From: Daphnia pulex
Taxonomy: Eukaryota; Arthropoda; Branchiopoda; Diplostraca; Daphniidae
Assembly (NCBI RefSeq): GCF_021134715.1
Contig: NC_060023.1
Coordinates: 6,634,001 to 6,698,000, forward strand
Reading direction: 5' to 3'
Length of the DNA stretch: 64,000 nt
Made by a program: the position numbers and the translations under genes. Shown here in pieces: positions 32,740 through 43,945 of this stretch. Under the pieces are notes generated by a model, which saw only the letters and a list, made by a program, of their open reading frames with translations, was not told the DNA's origin and searched no databases. How positions within the stretch are numbered: position 1 is the first letter of the stretch; the number at the start of each line of letters is the position of its first letter.

Positions 32740-35050
32740 GGTTCTCGTAGACTTCCTCTGAGTTGTCTGGGTGCAAACTGGAGTGATGAGCCTTATAGCA
32801 GTATTAACGAATCTTGAAAGAACATTCTTTAAAATTAATGTGTGGCCCGTATAAGCAGTTTAAGCAGAGCTTTGTTGCTTTCCCGATACAAGTTTAAGTG
32901 TATTCATCTAGGCAGTAGGCATAGCGTTGATTCTTCTTTGTAGATTGAGACGCTCCGCGAAAAGCATACTGTTCTTTTTAAAACATGTTGAATTCTGGTT
33001 GGAATGCTGTACGAATGGAATGTAGTACAAAACTTCGAGTTCTCATTTTATCACCACTTTCAAATCCTCTAGAGTCCATTCTGTATCCCATGTGGTCGAG
33101 CCAAGTTGCGACGTAGTTCAGACAAGAACTTATTAAAGAGAATACAAACGAGAATATAACCAAATGAGTCAGCCGTTTTGCCAAGAGCATCTAAGCCTCT
33201 GATGTGCGATTCCAACTGGTCAGCAAAGATGTGTAAACTTGCACAAACAGTTAAAGCTTCACCATGTTTTAAATCTCTCGCGTGTGGGTAGCTCTGATCC
33301 TCTTATTTTGACCGAATCAATCTTTCGTTGTTTTAGAGTGAGGCCTGACAGGGCTGCTTTGGGTGCGCCCTTCTGTCGAGAGTTAAGGAAGTTGAATTCC
33401 GTGGCTCCAGTAAAGGTAGCGTTTTGAGAACCTCAAATTCAATTTAGTCCCAAAAGGCACGCCAATAATGAAGAACACTGCTGTCAAATTCTGGAAAATC
33501 GAACTTGGGAAGGTTGGAAGAGCTTGATTTGGCTATAGAAATTGGAAGATTTTGTATTGGTAAAATGAGTGAAGGTGAAATTGAGACAATGAAGTTGGAG
33601 AAAGAGGGTGAGCAAAAAAAGACATCATGGTGATGAAATGTGGTAGTTGTAGGTGAGAAAGAAATGAAGATGTAAAAAAAGGTCTGAGTCAGCAGAAAGG
33701 GAGAAATACAGCGTGGGAAGAAAGAATTGAAAGAAAAGAAATAAAATCATTTTTGACAACTTTGTGTCCTGTGTGTTAATTACCATTTGACGGTGACTCT
33801 TAACGAAGCAAACGATTGCCTTGTTCTCATTTGTGTTGTTTGAAATGCAGTACGGTATGTGTAAATTAAAATTGTATTTTTTCTTTTAATTATAATTTTT
33901 TTAAATTTCATAGGTAATTGTTCTGCCGAATCAGCAGTGTATCAAATACGGAATTTGTAGAGAAAAGGGCAATCGGATGATGTCGTTTGATGTCATTGAA
34001 GAGCGTCCATAGTTTTCTTGAACTATCGATTGGTTATCAAGAAATTCATTCGAACATGGTTTTTATGCAAGATTAACTATAGGTGTTACCCTAGGCTGTT
34101 TCATTTTACATTTTTTTTTATTTTGCGGGGGACGCTTAGGATATCTTGTGTGTAACTTAAAAAAATACGTTATGTAAAAAAAAAATAAAAAATAAATTAA
34201 TTTTAGCACCCGCGCCGACGAAAAAACTGAAAACAGTACAGGAAATGAAACACTGAAAACAGTTGTAAAATCCATCATTGAAGAGTGGAGAGAGCAAGTA
34301 GGATTGTAAAAATTTGTTCTGCTTGGTCATAGGTATAAATCAATATTGATGCAGTAATTCAATCAAATAGTACTATATTAATTGTATTTCACTGTATAGT
34401 TTGTAAGGTTTTATCGCCTAGGATTATGCTATACAACATCCCGACCATGTTTCGCACGTTGTGCTGGAAGACCCTTGTGGTTTCCTGATTGTCCGTCTGG
34501 GAAAGATTCCAACAACCGTATCAGAATTCCTCCCTGGGTGAAGGTAATCGCTTATTCCCTGAGTGTCTGGACGCTTAGGTTTGTTCACATAGCTAAAATT
34601 CGTGTGTTATCCAGCTTATGCTTATCTCACTTATAATCAATTTTGAATCTACTGAACAGGGCCTCATATAGTGCGAAAAGTTGTTACCAACTGTTTTCAA
34701 AAATATGTCGGAACGGTAGAAGATAAAAGGAGTCCAACGTAAGTCAATAAGGAAGAAGGGATAAAATAACGATAAATTAAATAAACAATTGGCTAAAAAG
34801 TTTCTTTGTCCTTAATATTTTCAATTTCAGAGGGGAATCCGAGGTGATGAAAGTGACACCAAACAACTAACACAAAAAAAGCTAAGACAAATTATCTGCC
34901 TTTGCAATATGTGCAATCAAAGTTTTTTACACCTTTCATTTAAGGCTGAGCTTTAGTTTAGAATGAAGAAATTAAAATGTGAGTATAGATTATGTTGTTT
35001 TTGTAATGTTTGTTTCTGGCTAATAGTTATGAACATGTCAACAATTAATT
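32740..35050. other. Mostly featureless DNA before the topoisomerase II fragment
   Basis: A minus-strand frame at 33190-32978 has a hydrophobic helix (LVIFSFVFSLISSCLNYVAT) but no family match I recognise. A plus-strand piece near 34440-34540 (PDCPSGKDSNNRIRIPPWVK then GTAATC) looks like an isolated exon of unknown origin. Confidence 0.3.
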
Positions 35051-35056
35051 GGATAG

Positions 35057-35634
35057 CGACATTGTAGCTCGTTTAAACCGCCGTGCATTTTATCTTCCTG
35101 CCACTACTCGTGGGGTGAACGTTTACCTAAATTGAAATCTTGTGCCCATCAATACTTTCAAAGTCTGTCTGAGGGTAGTTTTGAATCATTTTCCATCTAA
35201 TCTATTATAAAACGAAATAAACTATTTTTTTTCAATTTAGGGTTCAGAAGACATCAATGGTGGCCAGCTAAAATGTGTGTTTGAGTCAGACAGTGATAGC
35301 TGGGAGATAGTGGTAGTTGCTATACACACAGGTTTTAAGCAAGTCTCCTTTGTCAATAAGTTTGCAACAACCCAAGGCGGCCGTCATGTGACTTATGTGA
35401 CCAAAATGGTAAAATCACGTATTCTGAAACATTTCAAAAGCAGAATAAGAAAAAAAAGAGGGAGAACAAGAACTGCTTGCAAGTTGACATTGACATGGTG
35501 AAGCATCACTTGTTTTTGTTCGTAAACTGTTCGGTTAAAAATCCAACTTTCAAACGTTCTTTCAAGGCTAACATGACTTATGCAGAATCCTTGGACTGTT
35601 CGAAGTGTTTACCGAGCAAAATTTTTTTAATGAG
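35057..35634 (+). pseudogene. DNA topoisomerase II pseudogene fragment (ATPase/transducer part)
   Basis: Piece one (35057-35165) reads DIVARLNRRAFYLPATTRGV then NVYLN, a stop, and NLVPINTFK. It corresponds to the topoisomerase II stretch with RRAYDIAG and V.V.LNG..LPV. Piece two starts after a TTTCAATTTAG acceptor at 35241: WEIVVVAIHTGFKQVSFVNK and FATTQGGRHVTYV are the transducer motif (family: VSFVN.IAT..GGRHVDYV). MVKHHLFLFVNCSVKNPTFK (family: VK.H...FVN..I.NPTF) and ANMTYAESL follow. The conserved positions 'Q.K..MTL' and 'LNG' are eroded. An in-frame TAA (35132) and a frame change near 35470 break it. An intron is kept, so it arose by DNA duplication, not retroposition. The first 400 or so residues and everything after the ATPase region were not found. 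Confidence 0.82.
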
Positions 35635-35899
35635 GTATAAAAGCAAAAAGAAAACCAAATGTGAGAATAAATGATGTTGAATTGGTAATGTTTGTTTCTG
35701 GCTGATAGTTATAAACATGTCAACACGACATTTTTAGCATTTTTGGGTACTGGAAACTTGTGTTCAATCACTCTTTGTGGTTTCCCTGATCACCTGAAGC
35801 AATCGCGAAAATCACCAAAGACCGCTTCCTCAAGTAAATACTGTGGATAATTTTGTTTCACGATCTCGATCAAGTTTCAAGTTTCAAGTAAATGGACTT

Positions 35900-36240
35900 G
35901 AAAGGCATTGCGTTTGAAACGGGAGCAGAGTCGGGGCAGCGCGTGACTTGTACTGTCCGACACTCTTTATAAGAGTGGTGAACATTTTTTCCCTAGTACT
36001 CAGCCCGATGGACGGTCCTGTGATGGCTGTTTTTTTTACGGCATTGCCGTTGAAACGGGAGCGGAGTGGGGGCAGCGCGTGACATGCGCTGTCCAACACT
36101 CTTTACAAGAGTTGTAAAAAATTTTTCCCTAGTACTCCACCCGATGGACGGCCCTGTGATGGCTGTTCCTCTTTTTTTTACGGCATTGCCGTTGAAACGG
36201 GAACGGAGTCAGGGCAGCGCGTGACTTGCGCTGACAGCTA
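35900..36240. repeat. ~140 bp tandem repeat, 2.4 units
   Basis: Units start with GGCATTGCSTTTGAAACGGG at about 35904, 36041 and 36182. Each includes GGGCAGCGCGTGAC, an ACACTCTTTAYAAGAGT hairpin, CCCTAGTACTC and GGACGGYCCTGTGATGGCTG. GC content is higher than in the flanks. No coding potential was accepted. Confidence 0.82.
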
Positions 36241-36529
36241 AGCTGCCCTCTCCTTAGATATAAAAATCTGAAAAAAATTCAGGAAGTAGCCAACTATTAT
36301 GGCTACTTAAAAAAAAATTTAAACACCCTCCGTAAAAAACCCGATTTTTTGGGAACGCGGCGAAAATCGGTTTTTTACATAAGCTTCTCTCCGCTCCTCT
36401 CGCGCGTTTCCAAACTTCTGGTAGGTACTGTATGAAATGGATTTTGAATTTATTTCTTTGAATTTTTAAATCATTGATTCAAAATGAGTTCCTGCAATCC
36501 CCCCCCCCCCCCCGCCAATTTAAAATATT

Positions 36530-36930
36530 CTTCCACCTCACGCAACATTTGAATTTTCTTGGCATGTAATGAGACTTGAACAGGTGTTACAATGTCAACC
36601 ATTCCAGAAAATGATCGCTCTACTGGGAACCAATGTCAACCAATGTTGCAGGGAAAGCGATAATATCATTTGCCATGTCCGACAAACATGGGGATTTTTC
36701 TTCTTTCTCCTTCCACCGTTCTGGAAGGGAGAAATTTAGATTGCTTTTGAGAACCAATGGTTTTTCTAATAATAATTGAAATTCGTCTATGTAAAAAATT
36801 TCATTTACGTTGGCTGACTGTGATGCTGATGAGAAAACGGACCAAAGCATATCAACGACTAAAGAGGATTCTGGCTGTGGTGGCTTTACGTTTAATTTGT
36901 CAACATGACTGACAGGCACTCAGCTTGTTT
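36530..36930 (-). pseudogene. hAT transposase C-terminal remnant
   Basis: The minus strand shows ERWKEKEEKSPCLSDMANDI then IAFPAT, followed after a frame shift by FPVERSFSGMVDIVTPVQVS and LHAKKIQMLREVEEYF. PAT plus (P)VERSFS is the hAT dimerisation signature. It is unrelated in detail to the hAT element at 1896-2805. A 15-residue poly-C tract (36499-36513) lies just downstream. No inverted ends were located with confidence; a Tc1-like end (GGTAGGTACTG then TA) at about 36421-36433 belongs to something else. Confidence 0.68.
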
Positions 36931-37004
36931 GAATTATTGGAGCTTACAACGCGGGTCGAACACTATAAATAAAGAAATTTTACGTATACAATACATATTT
37001 TATA

Positions 37005-37685
37005 CAGTGGGTACCTAAAGTATCCGTACGGCTGAGAGGAGCAGTACGGAAAACGCGTTTTTCAAAACGCTCCCATAAATTGAATTCTCGTTGGAATGCA
37101 ATAAAATTTTTTTGTAAGGTTAAGATTAGGGTGGGGTTTCATCTGATTTTTTTTGGGAATTTTTCAACAACGCGATATGTGGTTTTTATCGCGTTGCGAA
37201 AGTATCCGTACGGCCGAGAGGCCTAGTAGGGAAATGGGCTTACTTTGGAGGCCTCTTATTCGGTAAATAAGTAACATTAAAGGGTGGGAAAGTTCTTAAA
37301 AAAAGAGCTGCATTAGCTCTATATGTGGTCATAAGATCACATTTTTTAAGTTTCATTTATAGTAATGAAATCAAAAATGAAAACACGAATTATAAGTTTT
37401 CCGTTTTCTTCCCCTCGATTCCCCATCACCAGTGTTGCCATATCCCAAAATCTCTTTCTTCCCTTGGACGGAAGAGGGAGAAAGAGAAAGGGTAAATATT
37501 TTTTGATATGGCAACACTGGTGATGAAAAATTCCCAAAAAAAATCAGATGAAACCCCACCCTAATCTTAACCTTACAAAAAAATTTTATTGCATTCCAAC
37601 GAGAATTCAATTTATGGGAGCGTTTTGAAAAACGCGTTTTCCGTACTGCTCCTCTCAGCCGTACGGATACTTTAGGTACCCACTG
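37005..37685. mobile_element. MITE with long inverted repeats, Tc1/mariner-like
   Basis: CAGTGGGTACCTAAAGTATC at the left end is the exact reverse complement of the right end. Both are preceded or followed by TA (37003-37004, 37686-37687). The inverted repeats extend about 170 bp each (37005-37175 and 37513-37685). The terminal GTATCCGTACGGC-GAGAGG motif recurs internally near 37200. No transposase is present. Confidence 0.88.
37424..37526. repeat. Nested hairpin inside the MITE
   Basis: CATCACCAGTGTTGCCATATC at the left is mirrored by GATATGGCAACACTGGTGATG at the right, with a CTCTTTCTTCCC / GGGAGAAAGAG inner pairing. The 103 bp palindrome lies wholly within the larger MITE, so it may be a second element inserted in the first. 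Confidence 0.8.
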
Positions 37686-37689
37686 TATA

Positions 37690-38570
37690 TGTCATGTATC
37701 TTATACTTGTGGCGAGTGAATGAATGGCGAAAGGTCGAAAGGTAAAAATTCTTTAAAAACCTTTTTTTTCTAACCATGCCATCTTTTTAGTGACAAATGG
37801 ATTTTCCTTGTTTTTCCAATTCGTTGAAATATGGGATTTTATCTAGATTTTTTATATCTAAATAGCCATTTAGGCGTTGAATGAGCGAATAAAACGGACA
37901 GTGCAATTGTCGTCTCCTGGCCATTTTGAAATCCTGTTCAATAAAATAAGTTCTAAACTATTATTTAGATACATTTAATAGTTCATTCATTTCCACCAGG
38001 AATTCCCATTCAAATTCTGACAGATTTAAGATTTTGACAGTCCTGTTGGATGTTTTCTGCATAAATAGATTAATTACCTTATAAAATTACTGGAAATTAA
38101 TAAATTCATTCAACTGACTAACTGTAACTCTTTGAACTGATTCTGACCTTTCTCATTTGCAATTCATTTGCTTTCTTTAATTCCAAACGACGAATTCCAG
38201 CGAGTAACGACATCAATAATAAGCTCCGAGTGGGGAACATTTAAATCGCCAAACATGTTTTAGAAAAACTCGCGACGTTACCCTGAGCCTCGAATGAAAT
38301 TTATCAGGTTACGAAGCTACACAAAAAAAGGACATATCATGTAAAATTGAATAAAGTAGATTGTTACGTTTTTCACTATTTTTAAGATATTAGTCTCAGT
38401 AGTAGCCTCAGCGTCATTTAAAATTTCATTGACATCGTTTTCCATAATTTTTCCCGGGATAAGATAGAAGTTGTCTATATTGGCAGCTTTCATGAAGTTT
38501 TGAAAAAAAAGATTCAAAATATATGAAAAATAGCTAATCCTAGATCAATTGTTATAAGAAATAAATTCAT
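37690..38570. other. AT-rich DNA without supported genes
   Basis: Nothing beyond short frames. Confidence 0.35.
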
Positions 38571-38573
38571 TTT

Positions 38574-38690
38574 TTTTATCACGATTTTATCGATTTAAGT
38601 CGATTTTAATCGATTGTGATCGATTATAATCGAATTTTAACACTTTTTTTAAAATTTCTTTAAATCGATTTAAATCGATTATAATTGTTA
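38574..38690. repeat. Irregular ATCGATT repeat tract
   Basis: About nine copies of TCGATT(T)AA/TCGATTATAAT-like words lie within 110 bp. They resemble degenerate subterminal repeats of a hAT-type element, but no ends were found. Confidence 0.5.
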
Positions 38691-39220
38691 ACAAAAATTA
38701 ATCAAATTATTATAATCTATGGTAAAATATTTTAGCCGATTGGGAATCAATTAGGATTTTTTTACAAAATTTTCCAATTGATTGGTCCATTTTTCAATCG
38801 GTTTTGGTCGCGTGGGAACCCTAATTTCAGGTTTAAGGATTATAATGGCCCAAGTATTTTAAAAAATAGAATGTCGATTAGGACATGTGAAAGATGCTGA
38901 TAAAGCAAGAAGTAATACAAGAGACAATTGATAAAGAAAAACAAATTACTGAATAAAACTTTTGACTAGACTAGACTTGTGACAGCAGTTTATTGGACAC
39001 AAATTATTATACTCTGCTAGAACTGCTTAAGTTTTTAACTTCACTTAAAAGGCCGCAAATGATGTACTTAGATAATTCAAACGATTGATGTTCTTAAAAA
39101 GTTCTGTTCCAACGAGACCGATGGTAAAGTTTCTCAGTTTTTCATTAATCTAGAGATGTTTCCGTCAGAAAGATGGGCAAACAATGCTTTATACTACATG
39201 ATTAAGATTAAAGTTTGACC

Positions 39221-40490
39221 ATAGAAAATGTAAATGAAATCAATTATAGGATTCAATCCGTCACGAGGATTTTGGTCTAAATGTTTGAAGGAGAGGATGA
39301 GCGACGTTTAGGCCAAGTCATCCAGGTCCGCGTCAGGCTCACTTTATTGGGCCTTAATTATATATTTTAAAATTTCATTGAAATCATCAGCGATAATTCA
39401 CGATGATGATGATTTTGTTTTGTTTTGCAATATCTTTTAAATCGTCCTAATAATTAAGTCCCACAACTTCCCCAGTGATAAACGGTTATTATATTAAAAG
39501 TATTCAGGAAAGGAGATAAATAAATTTTGGAGATCCTTTTTAAATAATTAATTAATTATTTGAGATTATTTTTTTTACCATTCCCCCTTCTTTCCCATCC
39601 CGTGGGTTGTTCAGATTTATCCTTCTTTTTCTTTTGGAGGACGAGTAAATATCTCCTACTAGAACAAAGACGATATCCCTCCAACCAAGGAAAACAAGAC
39701 AAAGGAGAACACGTTGCGAATTGTTTAAATAAGTCATTTCGATTTATCTACTTATTCCAAAAAAAGTAAGTTCATTCTGGCGTATTCAAAAGAAGTTTTC
39801 ATTGGTCAATAAGCTGAGTCAAGTGACTTTTGGCAAATAAGGTTTTATAATTTAACGCACCTCTGCTCAGCGTGATGTAATTTACATTTGTTTACATAAT
39901 GTAAGCAAATGCTATTGAAGGTAATAAAGAAACAATTAATTTGAAATATTTTTGAAATTCAGGGTGGAAATCACTTGGAGCAACGGTGGCAAGTAAACAA
40001 AAATCGGAATAGGCTTACTGACGACTTTGTGAAATTGCTAGAAGCCCAATTCGTTTTGGGCATTGTTTTAACTTGGCAACGTCGCTTTTTCCCTCCTTTG
40101 AGATTGAGTAGTGCCGTTTTCTTTTCATTTCTTGTTGACGAAAGTAAGAGAACTCAAATGGCGACGGGAACAAGATCCGTTTAACTTATTTGCTTTTTAT
40201 TAAATAAGATAATCAGAAATAACTTCAGAGGAAAAGATGTCAAAAATATCTTATGTACTCTTTATATATTTACCTTTCGGGTCTACTCATACGCATGTGT
40301 TACTACTGCTTATGAAACTTCACAAATATTTAAAACTTAAAATATTTGCACTAAAATCAATATCTGAAGGAATAATAGGGGGAAAATAGAAACATTCAAA
40401 GTAATATATAGGGATAACTGGTGAAATTGTAATCGCCATGAAGGATTATTATTTTCTCATTAATTTTTTGTGAAAATCCTTTGCCTCGTA
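39221..40490 (+). repeat. Dispersed repeat, left copy (shared with 59985-61700)
   Basis: Collinear similarity with the right copy begins at ATAGAAAATRTAAA and CAATCCGTCACG. It runs through TTGTTTTGTTTTGCAATA, AAGTCCCAC, TTCAGGAAAGGAGA, CCTACTAGAACAAAGACGATATC, GTCAATAAGCTGAGTCA and GTGACTTTTGGCAAAT. It continues through AGGGTGGAAATCACTTGG, AATAGGCTTACTGACGA and TCTTTATATATTTAC, and ends near GGGATAACTGGTGAAATTGTAA. It is non-coding in this copy, with no terminal repeats found. It may be an old mobile element or a segmental duplication. Confidence 0.8.
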
Positions 40491-40634
40491 TAGTAAAATA
40501 ACATTTTATTTTTTGTCGACAAGAAAAAATTATAGCTGAGCAATCTTTCAGCTTATGTGCCTGCTTTATTTCATTCGTAGATCATAAATAAAAAATAGCA
40601 TTGCATGTTTTGTATTCTGCTTACTACAAATTAC

Positions 40635-41129
40635 CTAAAAAAGTCCTTGAAGGGCAGGCGACAAACCCCCAACTTGTCCGGTGACCATGGGGCGTATGTC
40701 GAGCAGCTGTTGGCCTCCCATCTCCAGTGAGACGGTGCGCGGTATGACATTGGGAACGGCTCGTTCCGCACCAACCGACGAGGCAGAGCACGTCAAACGG
40801 AAATAGTTGTGAAAGTGAAGATCAGGGTTTGAACGCCGGAAAAAAGAGTGTGGTGGCATTTTCAATATCGACCGGAAAACAGTTCACGTAGAACACGTCC
40901 TCAAAGATGCCGTTTGAATTGGCCGTCGACGAAAATTCCCAATGAATGCGAACAACGCCATCTGCGACTTGATATACTGTTGGATTCTGGTTTCTTTTCG
41001 GTCGTTGGGGTGACGGCTAGGACGGAAACCGCCTAGAAAACGACGACGACGACGTCTGCATAATCGCCAATCACTCAACGTCATCAGTCTGGTCAGATCG
41101 GCGTGTATTTGCGACATTGTCCAGAACAC
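40635..41129 (-). other. Coding-like island of unknown family (minus strand)
   Basis: Base composition is clearly more GC-rich than the flanks. One minus frame reads VYQVADGVVRIHWEFSSTAN then ...FYVNCFPVDIENAT, and another reads FHNYFRLTCSASSVGAERAV then VPNVIPRTVSLEMGGQQLLD. They look like pieces of one extracellular protein separated by a frame change near 40858-40868, but I could not name the family and see no start codon. Probably a pseudogene or partial exon. Confidence 0.35.
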
Positions 41130-41840
41130 GTGTGCAATGTTGGAGAAGAAAAGCGAGGAAAACCCTAACGTAACTAGAGTTTTCGTTTGTGCAGTATGTG
41201 AGTCCGAATTATTTTCTTTTTTTTTGTTTTTCCATGTTACGCTTCAAATAAAAATTACATCATATCATTTTAACTTTTACCAGAAATCGAAGTAGAAGAG
41301 TTCGTGGGAAGTGATGGCTCATGTAGACAGGGCACGGAATACCACTTTGAGGTTTTCTTTGTGATAGATTGAAATGCATTTTTTCCGTGTTACATGTCTT
41401 TCCTTGAAATTCATACAAAATGATTTTCCTTTATAGATACCTTCATTTTTAATCCGCTAAAAACGAACTTCTTCCTCCAACTCACGAACTCGCTCCCCCA
41501 TCCTCTGCCATTCTTCATTGGTGTGGAGTGCAGAAGTATGTTTCCCCCTCGAGATACAACGAGTTTATGGATGTCAAACTGAAGACCCTGTGAAATATGG
41601 AATTAAAAATGGATATAATTGAAAATTAAGTACGGCATATATGGAGAAACTTCCTCAGATATTTTTGTATGGAATTCATCATCTTATAATAATCTTTCAA
41701 CTCTGGGAGCTGCTGTAAAAACCACATTTTGATGAAAAGTAAATTAATTAATGGCAATAAAAGAAATGAAAAAAAAGTGTGTAATACACCCCAAAAGCCC
41801 CAGTCAAAGAAACGAAACAAAAGAATACAAACAAAAAAAA

Positions 41841-42290
41841 CTAACTGTTCTTAAATTCAACTGTTGTACATTTTTGTTTGACTGTGTATGAGTTCTGATA
41901 TGCCATTAAGTGGGCAACCAGAATCATAGTTCCGTCATCTGATATAACACCATTATGTTTGATGGAGGTTGTAGCTGTCTGAACCGAAATCGGCAAAGTC
42001 AACTCTATCTCGCCTCGAGGGGTGGAGTCGATTGAATCACGGTGGAATTTCAAATCATTTTTTAGGGAAAGAATTAGGGGGTGACAATACGAAATTTTTT
42101 TTGCCTCGATGTTTCTTCTCGAAGCTTCTTTTCCAGGTCTGCGAGCTTTTTATTGCATTGAGTGTGCACCTAGAAGGAAAATGGAAAATGACAATCAAGC
42201 TTGTGGATTCATACGCAGGGATAAAAAGCATACCTGATCAGACAGCCCCGTCGGGATCACCCTGGTCGGGATCATGGAAATGAATGAGCG
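41841..42290 (-). other. Second coding-like island of unknown family (minus strand)
   Basis: The minus frame at 42053-41841 includes GEIELTLPISVQTATTSIKH and DGTMILVAHLMAYQNSYTV, a beta-rich pattern like an extracellular or coat-type domain. About 200 bp further upstream, IPLIHFHDPDQGDPDG is readable before a stop. It could belong with the island at 40635-41129. Unrecognised. Confidence 0.3.
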
Positions 42291-42585
42291 GGATCTTGTC
42301 ATCTGCAATGTATAAGTTAACAATTATTAAGTTAGACAAATATACAAAAAACAAACAATTCTTACGCCAGGTGTAAGAACATTGGGCACATTTAGGGTAG
42401 CAGCTGTACTAGATCCAACACGACTGAAGGGTGGGTCTTTAACCAAAAATTAAGGAATAGTTTACAATAGGAATATTAAAAAATTAAAAAATCTACTTAC
42501 CACTTTCAGAAGGTGGAAATGTATTCATACTCCCAAACCGTTGTGACTTAGTTAAAAAACTAGCTGAGCTAGGGTTAAATATGTT

Positions 42586-42653
42586 TTTGTTATAGCTCAG
42601 TGGTAAGGCTCTTGCACAGCAGTCAAAAGATCGGAGGTTCAATTCTAAGAAAA
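42586..42653 (+). ncRNA. tRNA-derived sequence (pseudo-tRNA or SINE head)
   Basis: A-box TAGCTCAGTGG at 42593-42603 and B-box GGTTCAATTC at 42636-42645 lie at tRNA-like spacing, with GCA at the expected anticodon zone. The acceptor stem does not pair well and the T-arm is imperfect, so a functional tRNA is unlikely; an internal Pol III promoter could still work. Confidence 0.45.
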
Positions 42654-43179
42654 GATGAAAATATTTTTAACTTTCAAGTATATCGTAAGTTACTTGACCA
42701 GTTTTTTTCAATAGAGAAATTTCGCTGGTACCAGAAAATTCTTGGTCAGACATGATTCAGGAAATTTCTTCGTGGAAAAATTGATCAATGAGTCTCCGTA
42801 CTTTGCCGTATCACTGACGAATTCAGCACTGACCATTTGTTGCAAATGCCAAATGAACCTAACAGCTCCCCGGATTGACTGTATTTAATGCCGGACAAAC
42901 GCATATTTTCCACTTGCATACCGGTGGAGCTATGAGCTTTCCCCAATCTCAGCTGGCAAGTTTTTATGCGTGACATGTTTTGTCACATGCCGATGCAATT
43001 ATCATACATAATTCACTTTATCAGCCAACAATTCGCCTAACCCCCATGTCCCATCAGCCCTTCTTGATTTCATGATTTCCAAATATAATCCTGGATCTCG
43101 TCTGACAGTTTTGATGATTCATCCGGCTAACTTTACTATTAGCCCATTTTATTTTGAATTCAATTTAATTTATTTAATT

Positions 43180-43945
43180 TATTTATTTTTTCTCGAAGAG
43201 CGAGGGAGAGTCGAAAGAACATCCTTTTCCCAATCGTGAAGCTGTAGGCGCTCTTCTCTACCTGGCATGCCGCACCCGACCCAATTTCTCATATGCAGTG
43301 GACCAAGTCGCAAAACACTGCCATGATCCAAATACGATGCACTGGGAGACCGTTCCAAAAATATTGACCTACCTGAACGGAACAATAAGTTTCGGCATTT
43401 GGCCGGGCGAAAAACTCAAGGGATTTAAACTCAAACACTTAAACTGGAAAAAAACTGAACTCAATGAATGACCAGATTCTCCGACGCCGACTTCGCCGGA
43501 GACATCGATGACAGGAGCTCAACGTCCGGCAACATATTCTTCTTTCGAGGCGAGCCTATCACCTGGTCCAGCAAAAAGCAGACGTGCGTCGCCCTATCAA
43601 CCACTGAAGCCAAATATGTTGCGGCCTGTTAGGCAGCCAAAACGGCGGAATGGCCAAGGTGCATACTTCAGGACTCCACCGAAGAAAATAAGCAGCAAGT
43701 CCAAATATTTTGCGACAACCAAGGTGCCGTTTAATTAGTCCACAACCCAGAATTCCACCCTAAAACAAAGCAAATCGCAATGAGGTACCACTTTGTTTGC
43801 CGTGCAGCCGAAGAAAAGAAAATTTACGGTACCTTCGTAAGCTCAGCGGACCACCTTGCTGTCATATTCACGAAGGCGCTTCCCAATACAGCGTTTACGG
43901 CAACGAGACGAAGAATTGGTGTAAAGAGAGTGGTGGACGGAGCTA
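43180..43945 (+). pseudogene. Ty1/copia-type retrotransposon pol remnant (RT end and RNase H)
   Basis: The plus strand reads REAVGALLYLACRTRPNFSY then AVDQVAKHC and WETVPKILTYLNGTISFGIW, the end of the copia RT domain. After a frame change comes the RNase H part: SDADFAGDIDDRSSTSGN, WSSKKQTCVALSTTEA, CDNQGAV, PEFHPKTKQIAMRYHF and SADHLAVIFTKAL. At least two in-frame stops (TAG near 43630, TAA near 43735) plus frame changes make it dead. No LTR was found, so it is a fragment. Closer to the copia supergroup than to gypsy because of the TKHI.MRYHF-like and DQLAD.FTK-like motifs. Confidence 0.88.

Noticed and set aside
33239..33427. Plus-strand 62-codon frame near 33.3 kb
   Set aside because: No domain, no ATG context, no splice sites supporting it.
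42586..42653. Functional tRNA gene
   Set aside because: Acceptor and T stems do not pair well enough; listed only as tRNA-derived sequence.
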